In this document: positions 6,566 to 7,959 of the stretch, piece after piece
How positions within the stretch are numbered: position 1 is the stretch's first letter
Layout: the number at the start of each line of letters is the position of its first letter
Source of the DNA: PVC group bacterium
GTDB lineage: Bacteria; Verrucomicrobiota; Kiritimatiellia; SS1-B-03-39; UBA6053
NCBI GenBank assembly: GCA_003565815.1
Contig: PXAS01000294.1
Span: 1 to 7,959, forward strand
DNA: 7,959 nucleotides
Direction of reading: 5' to 3'
Made by a program: the position numbers and the translations under genes
The notes under the pieces: model-generated
The model's input: the letters and a program-made list of their open reading frames with translations, nothing else
Databases searched by the model: none
Told to the model about the DNA's origin: nothing

Positions 6566-6596
6566 ATCCGTGGTCCGGCAAGACGATCCGTGGTCC
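6566..6596. repeat. 11-bp direct repeat spaced 20 bp
   Basis: ATCCGTGGTCC occurs at 6566-6576 and again at 6586-6596, a start-to-start distance of 20 bp, close to two helical turns. It lies 58 bp upstream of the proposed -35 box of the dioxygenase gene and within the divergent intergenic region. Two same-face half-sites could bind an activator or repressor of either gene, but no known regulator site is recognised, and a leftover duplication is equally possible. Confidence 0.5.
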
Positions 6597-6653
6597 TAAA
6601 TTTCTTGGTAACTTTGAGTGTCGGCGTGAAATGTTGTCCTGAAACGCTTCCGC

Positions 6654-6681
6654 TTGACAAAAGCAAAACCCAATTTACCTT
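6654..6681 (+). promoter_or_regulatory. Likely sigma-70-type promoter of the dioxygenase gene
   Basis: A consensus -35 box TTGACA (6654-6659) is followed after 16 bp by TACCTT (6676-6681), which matches the -10 consensus only at its first, second and last bases. The position, about 50-75 bases before ATG 6736, fits a promoter with a short leader. A better-looking TATAAC at 6692-6697 is too far from this -35. The perfect -35 is the main support. Confidence 0.45.
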
Positions 6682-6724
6682 CACGTCAAGATATAACCTC
6701 TCCCCATCCCGGGGCAATACAAGC

Positions 6725-6729
6725 AAGGA
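6725..6729 (+). promoter_or_regulatory. Ribosome binding site of the dioxygenase gene
   Basis: AAGGA lies 6 bases before ATG 6736 and sets the start, which also places the first metal-ligand motif (GLHHVTAI) at the usual distance from the N-terminus. Confidence 0.75.
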
Positions 6730-6735
6730 AAAACC

Positions 6736-7644
6736 ATGAATCCCACCGCAGGACTCCACCACGTCACCGCCATCGCGTCCGATGGAAATGCGAATATCGC
6801 GTTTTATCAAAACCTTCTGGGCATGAGGTTGGTGAAAAAGACCGTGAATTTCGATGTGCCCGACACCTATCATTTGTATTACGGCAATGAAGCCGGGGAA
6901 CCGGGCACGGCGTTGACCTTTTTTCTCTGGCCCCATTTGCCGCAGGCCCGGCCCGGCCACGGCGTGACCCATCTGACCCGCCTTGCGGTCACACCCGGCA
7001 GTTTGGACGCCTGGGCGGAGAGATTTCAACACCACAATCTCCCCGTTCGTCGCGAAACCCGCTTTGGGGAGGAGATTTTAAGTTTCCAGGATCCGGACGG
7101 AATGACCCTTGCCCTGACCGGGCGCGACCTCGGTGCCACAACGGATTCCGAGGCCCTCAAGGTCTTGGGATTTGACGGTGTGGAGCTTCAGGTCCAAGAA
7201 CCGGAGGCCACCCGGAACCTGCTTCTGGCCATGGGATATAGCGAATATGCCCTGGACGGAGGCCGCGAAAGACTCAAAGCCGGAGGCAAGGCCGAACTCG
7301 GACAATACGTGGATTTGCACATCACCCCCGATGCCCCGCCGGCGCGACAAGGCCTGGGCGCCGTGCATCACATCGCGTTCCGCGCCGTGGATGCCGGACA
7401 TCAATCCGACTTTCATCAGTTGGCCACCCGGATGGGCCACACGCCCTCGCCGGTCATGGACCGAACCTACTTCCAATCCATATATTTCCGCGAACCCAAC
7501 GGCATCCTCTTTGAAGTCGCCACCGACCAACCCGGCTTCACCGTGGACGAACCCTTGGAAACCCTGGGACAGGCCCTGAAACTTCCCCCGCCCCTGGAGT
7601 CCCACCGCGCCAAAATCGAGGCTTCACTGCCAACGCTTCATTGA
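6736..7644 (+). CDS. Ring-cleaving dioxygenase, MhqO-type VOC protein
   Basis: A 302-residue protein of the vicinal oxygen chelate (glyoxalase-fold) superfamily with two domains in tandem: residues ~5-130 and ~145-270. Domain one starts GLHHVTAI (His8/His9) with the GMRLVKKTVNFD stretch typical of the family. Domain two has AVHHIAF (His211/His212) and ILFEVATD (Glu260). The 2-His-1-Glu metal site of Fe(II) or Mn(II) extradiol-type dioxygenases is therefore complete. The C-terminal LGQALKLPPPLESHRAKIEA is also the family ending, and the length fits MhqO and relatives (just over 300 residues). Known relatives act on hydroquinones or catechols and protect against quinone-type electrophiles in the cytoplasm; the substrate here is inferred only at that level. 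It is monocistronic, has its own promoter, and converges on rpsA. No MarR-type repressor (the usual mhq regulator) is nearby in this window. Confidence 0.92.
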   Translation: MNPTAGLHHVTAIASDGNANIAFYQNLLGMRLVKKTVNFDVPDTYHLYYGNEAGEPGTALTFFLWPHLPQARPGHGVTHLTRLAVTPGSLDAWAERFQHHNLPVRRETRFGEEILSFQDPDGMTLALTGRDLGATTDSEALKVLGFDGVELQVQEPEATRNLLLAMGYSEYALDGGRERLKAGGKAELGQYVDLHITPDAPPARQGLGAVHHIAFRAVDAGHQSDFHQLATRMGHTPSPVMDRTYFQSIYFREPNGILFEVATDQPGFTVDEPLETLGQALKLPPPLESHRAKIEASLPTLH

Positions 7645-7652
7645 CCCAATAA

Positions 7653-7681
7653 AAAAGCCCCGCGAAATTCGCGGGGCTTTT
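7653..7681. terminator. Bidirectional intrinsic terminator between the dioxygenase gene and rpsA
   Basis: GCCCCGCGA (7657-7665) pairs with TCGCGGGGC (7669-7677), a perfect GC-rich stem with a 3-base loop, extended outward by AAAA (7653-7656) against TTTT (7678-7681). Read on the minus strand it is followed by a run of six T (7656-7651), ideal for rpsA, whose stop is 26 bases away. Read on the plus strand it has four T and begins 8 bases after the dioxygenase stop. Confidence 0.93.
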
Positions 7682-7702
7682 CGGGTTCCGAAAGGAATCG
7701 GA

Positions 7703-7959
7703 TTATTTGTCGCCGGGATGCCACTCTTCGAGGCCTTCGAGTCCGCTGAAGGCGTCGTCGAACGCACTGCCCAGATCGACCATGTCCTCGCCGGGACGCA
7801 GGCCTTCGAGCATGCTGTCGTCGAGCGTGAATTCGTCGTCGGACATTTCGGCGGCCTTGATGCTCAGGCCGATGCGTCGGTCCACTTCGTCCATCTTGAC
7901 GATGCGGGCCTTCACTTCATCGCCGACCTTGAGCACATCCTTGACCTTCTCGACGCGTT
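7703..7959 (-). CDS. rpsA: 30S ribosomal protein S1, C-terminal end (partial)
   Basis: The 3' end of rpsA; the gene continues beyond the right edge, so its start is not in the window. The visible ~85 residues begin in the last S1 RNA-binding OB-fold repeat (RVEKVKDVLKVGDEVKARIV, then KMDEVDRRIGLSIKAAEM), the canonical closing strands of S1 domains (V..GDEV.A.V...D...R.I.LSIK). An acidic, low-complexity tail follows (SDDEFTLDDSMLEGLRPGED and on), ending EEWHPGDK. S1 binds mRNA on the small ribosomal subunit and is needed to initiate translation on weakly structured or SD-poor leaders. That is relevant here, since some of the local genes have weak Shine-Dalgarno sequences. A GTG at 7936-7934 lies inside the gene and is not its start. 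Transcription ends at the terminator at 7653-7681. Confidence 0.93.
   Translation of the reverse strand, partial: RVEKVKDVLKVGDEVKARIVKMDEVDRRIGLSIKAAEMSDDEFTLDDSMLEGLRPGEDMVDLGSAFDDAFSGLEGLEEWHPGDK

Larger units (their letters stand above)
6482..6735. other. Intergenic region between divergent genes
   Basis: This 254-base gap holds the leader of the minus-strand zinc-ribbon gene (6482 to about 6550, AT-rich, no clear promoter picked), an 11-bp direct repeat (6566-6596), and the promoter and ribosome binding site of the dioxygenase gene (6654-6729). A short palindrome, GGACTCGTGTCC at 6542-6553 (GGAC-TCGT-GTCC), lies between the two transcription units. No ORF in it looks coding. Confidence 0.6.

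Overview
The window is a high-GC bacterial chromosome segment. Its left part holds a three-gene accessory operon. The middle is a gene-poor, partly decayed patch. The right end is a conserved block finishing in the 3' end of the ribosomal protein S1 gene. No gene fixes the taxon. The S1 tail, the secreted family 2 glycoside hydrolase and the zinc-ribbon proteins fit a Verrucomicrobiota- or Planctomycetota-like Gram-negative, but this is a low-to-moderate confidence guess from style, not from a database match.

Layout. Positions 1-312 have no convincing gene but carry a 28-bp imperfect inverted repeat with a third degenerate copy. Positions 313-5545 are a tight + strand operon: an exported GH2 beta-glycosidase (313-2571), a multi-pass GT-C-type glycosyltransferase-like protein (2562-4091) and a second, different GT-C-like protein (4088-5545). 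Overlaps of 10 and 4 bases indicate translational coupling. The likely theme is building and trimming a glycan or glycolipid at the cell envelope, with two polyprenyl-sugar-dependent transferases in the membrane and one hydrolase outside it. The substrate cannot be read from the sequence.

Positions 5546-6735 look like accessory debris. Directly abutting the operon's last stop codon is a minus-strand remnant of a small zinc-ribbon protein, with a TGA where the first cysteine of its CxxC would be. Next come a 75-codon ORF resembling the C-terminal tail of a DUF2064/TIGR04282-type GT-A glycosyltransferase, a 13-bp tandem repeat, an AT-rich minus-strand gene for a zinc-ribbon membrane protein, and an 11-bp direct repeat spaced 20 bp.

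Positions 6736-7644 encode a two-domain VOC (glyoxalase-fold) ring-cleaving dioxygenase of the MhqO type with its own promoter and ribosome binding site. It converges on rpsA (minus strand, cut by the window edge), and the two share a strong bidirectional terminator at 7653-7681.

I see no complete new defence or mobile system. The most unusual items are the broken zinc-ribbon gene fused to the operon end, the GT tail fragment, and the secreted-GH2/double-GT-C operon.
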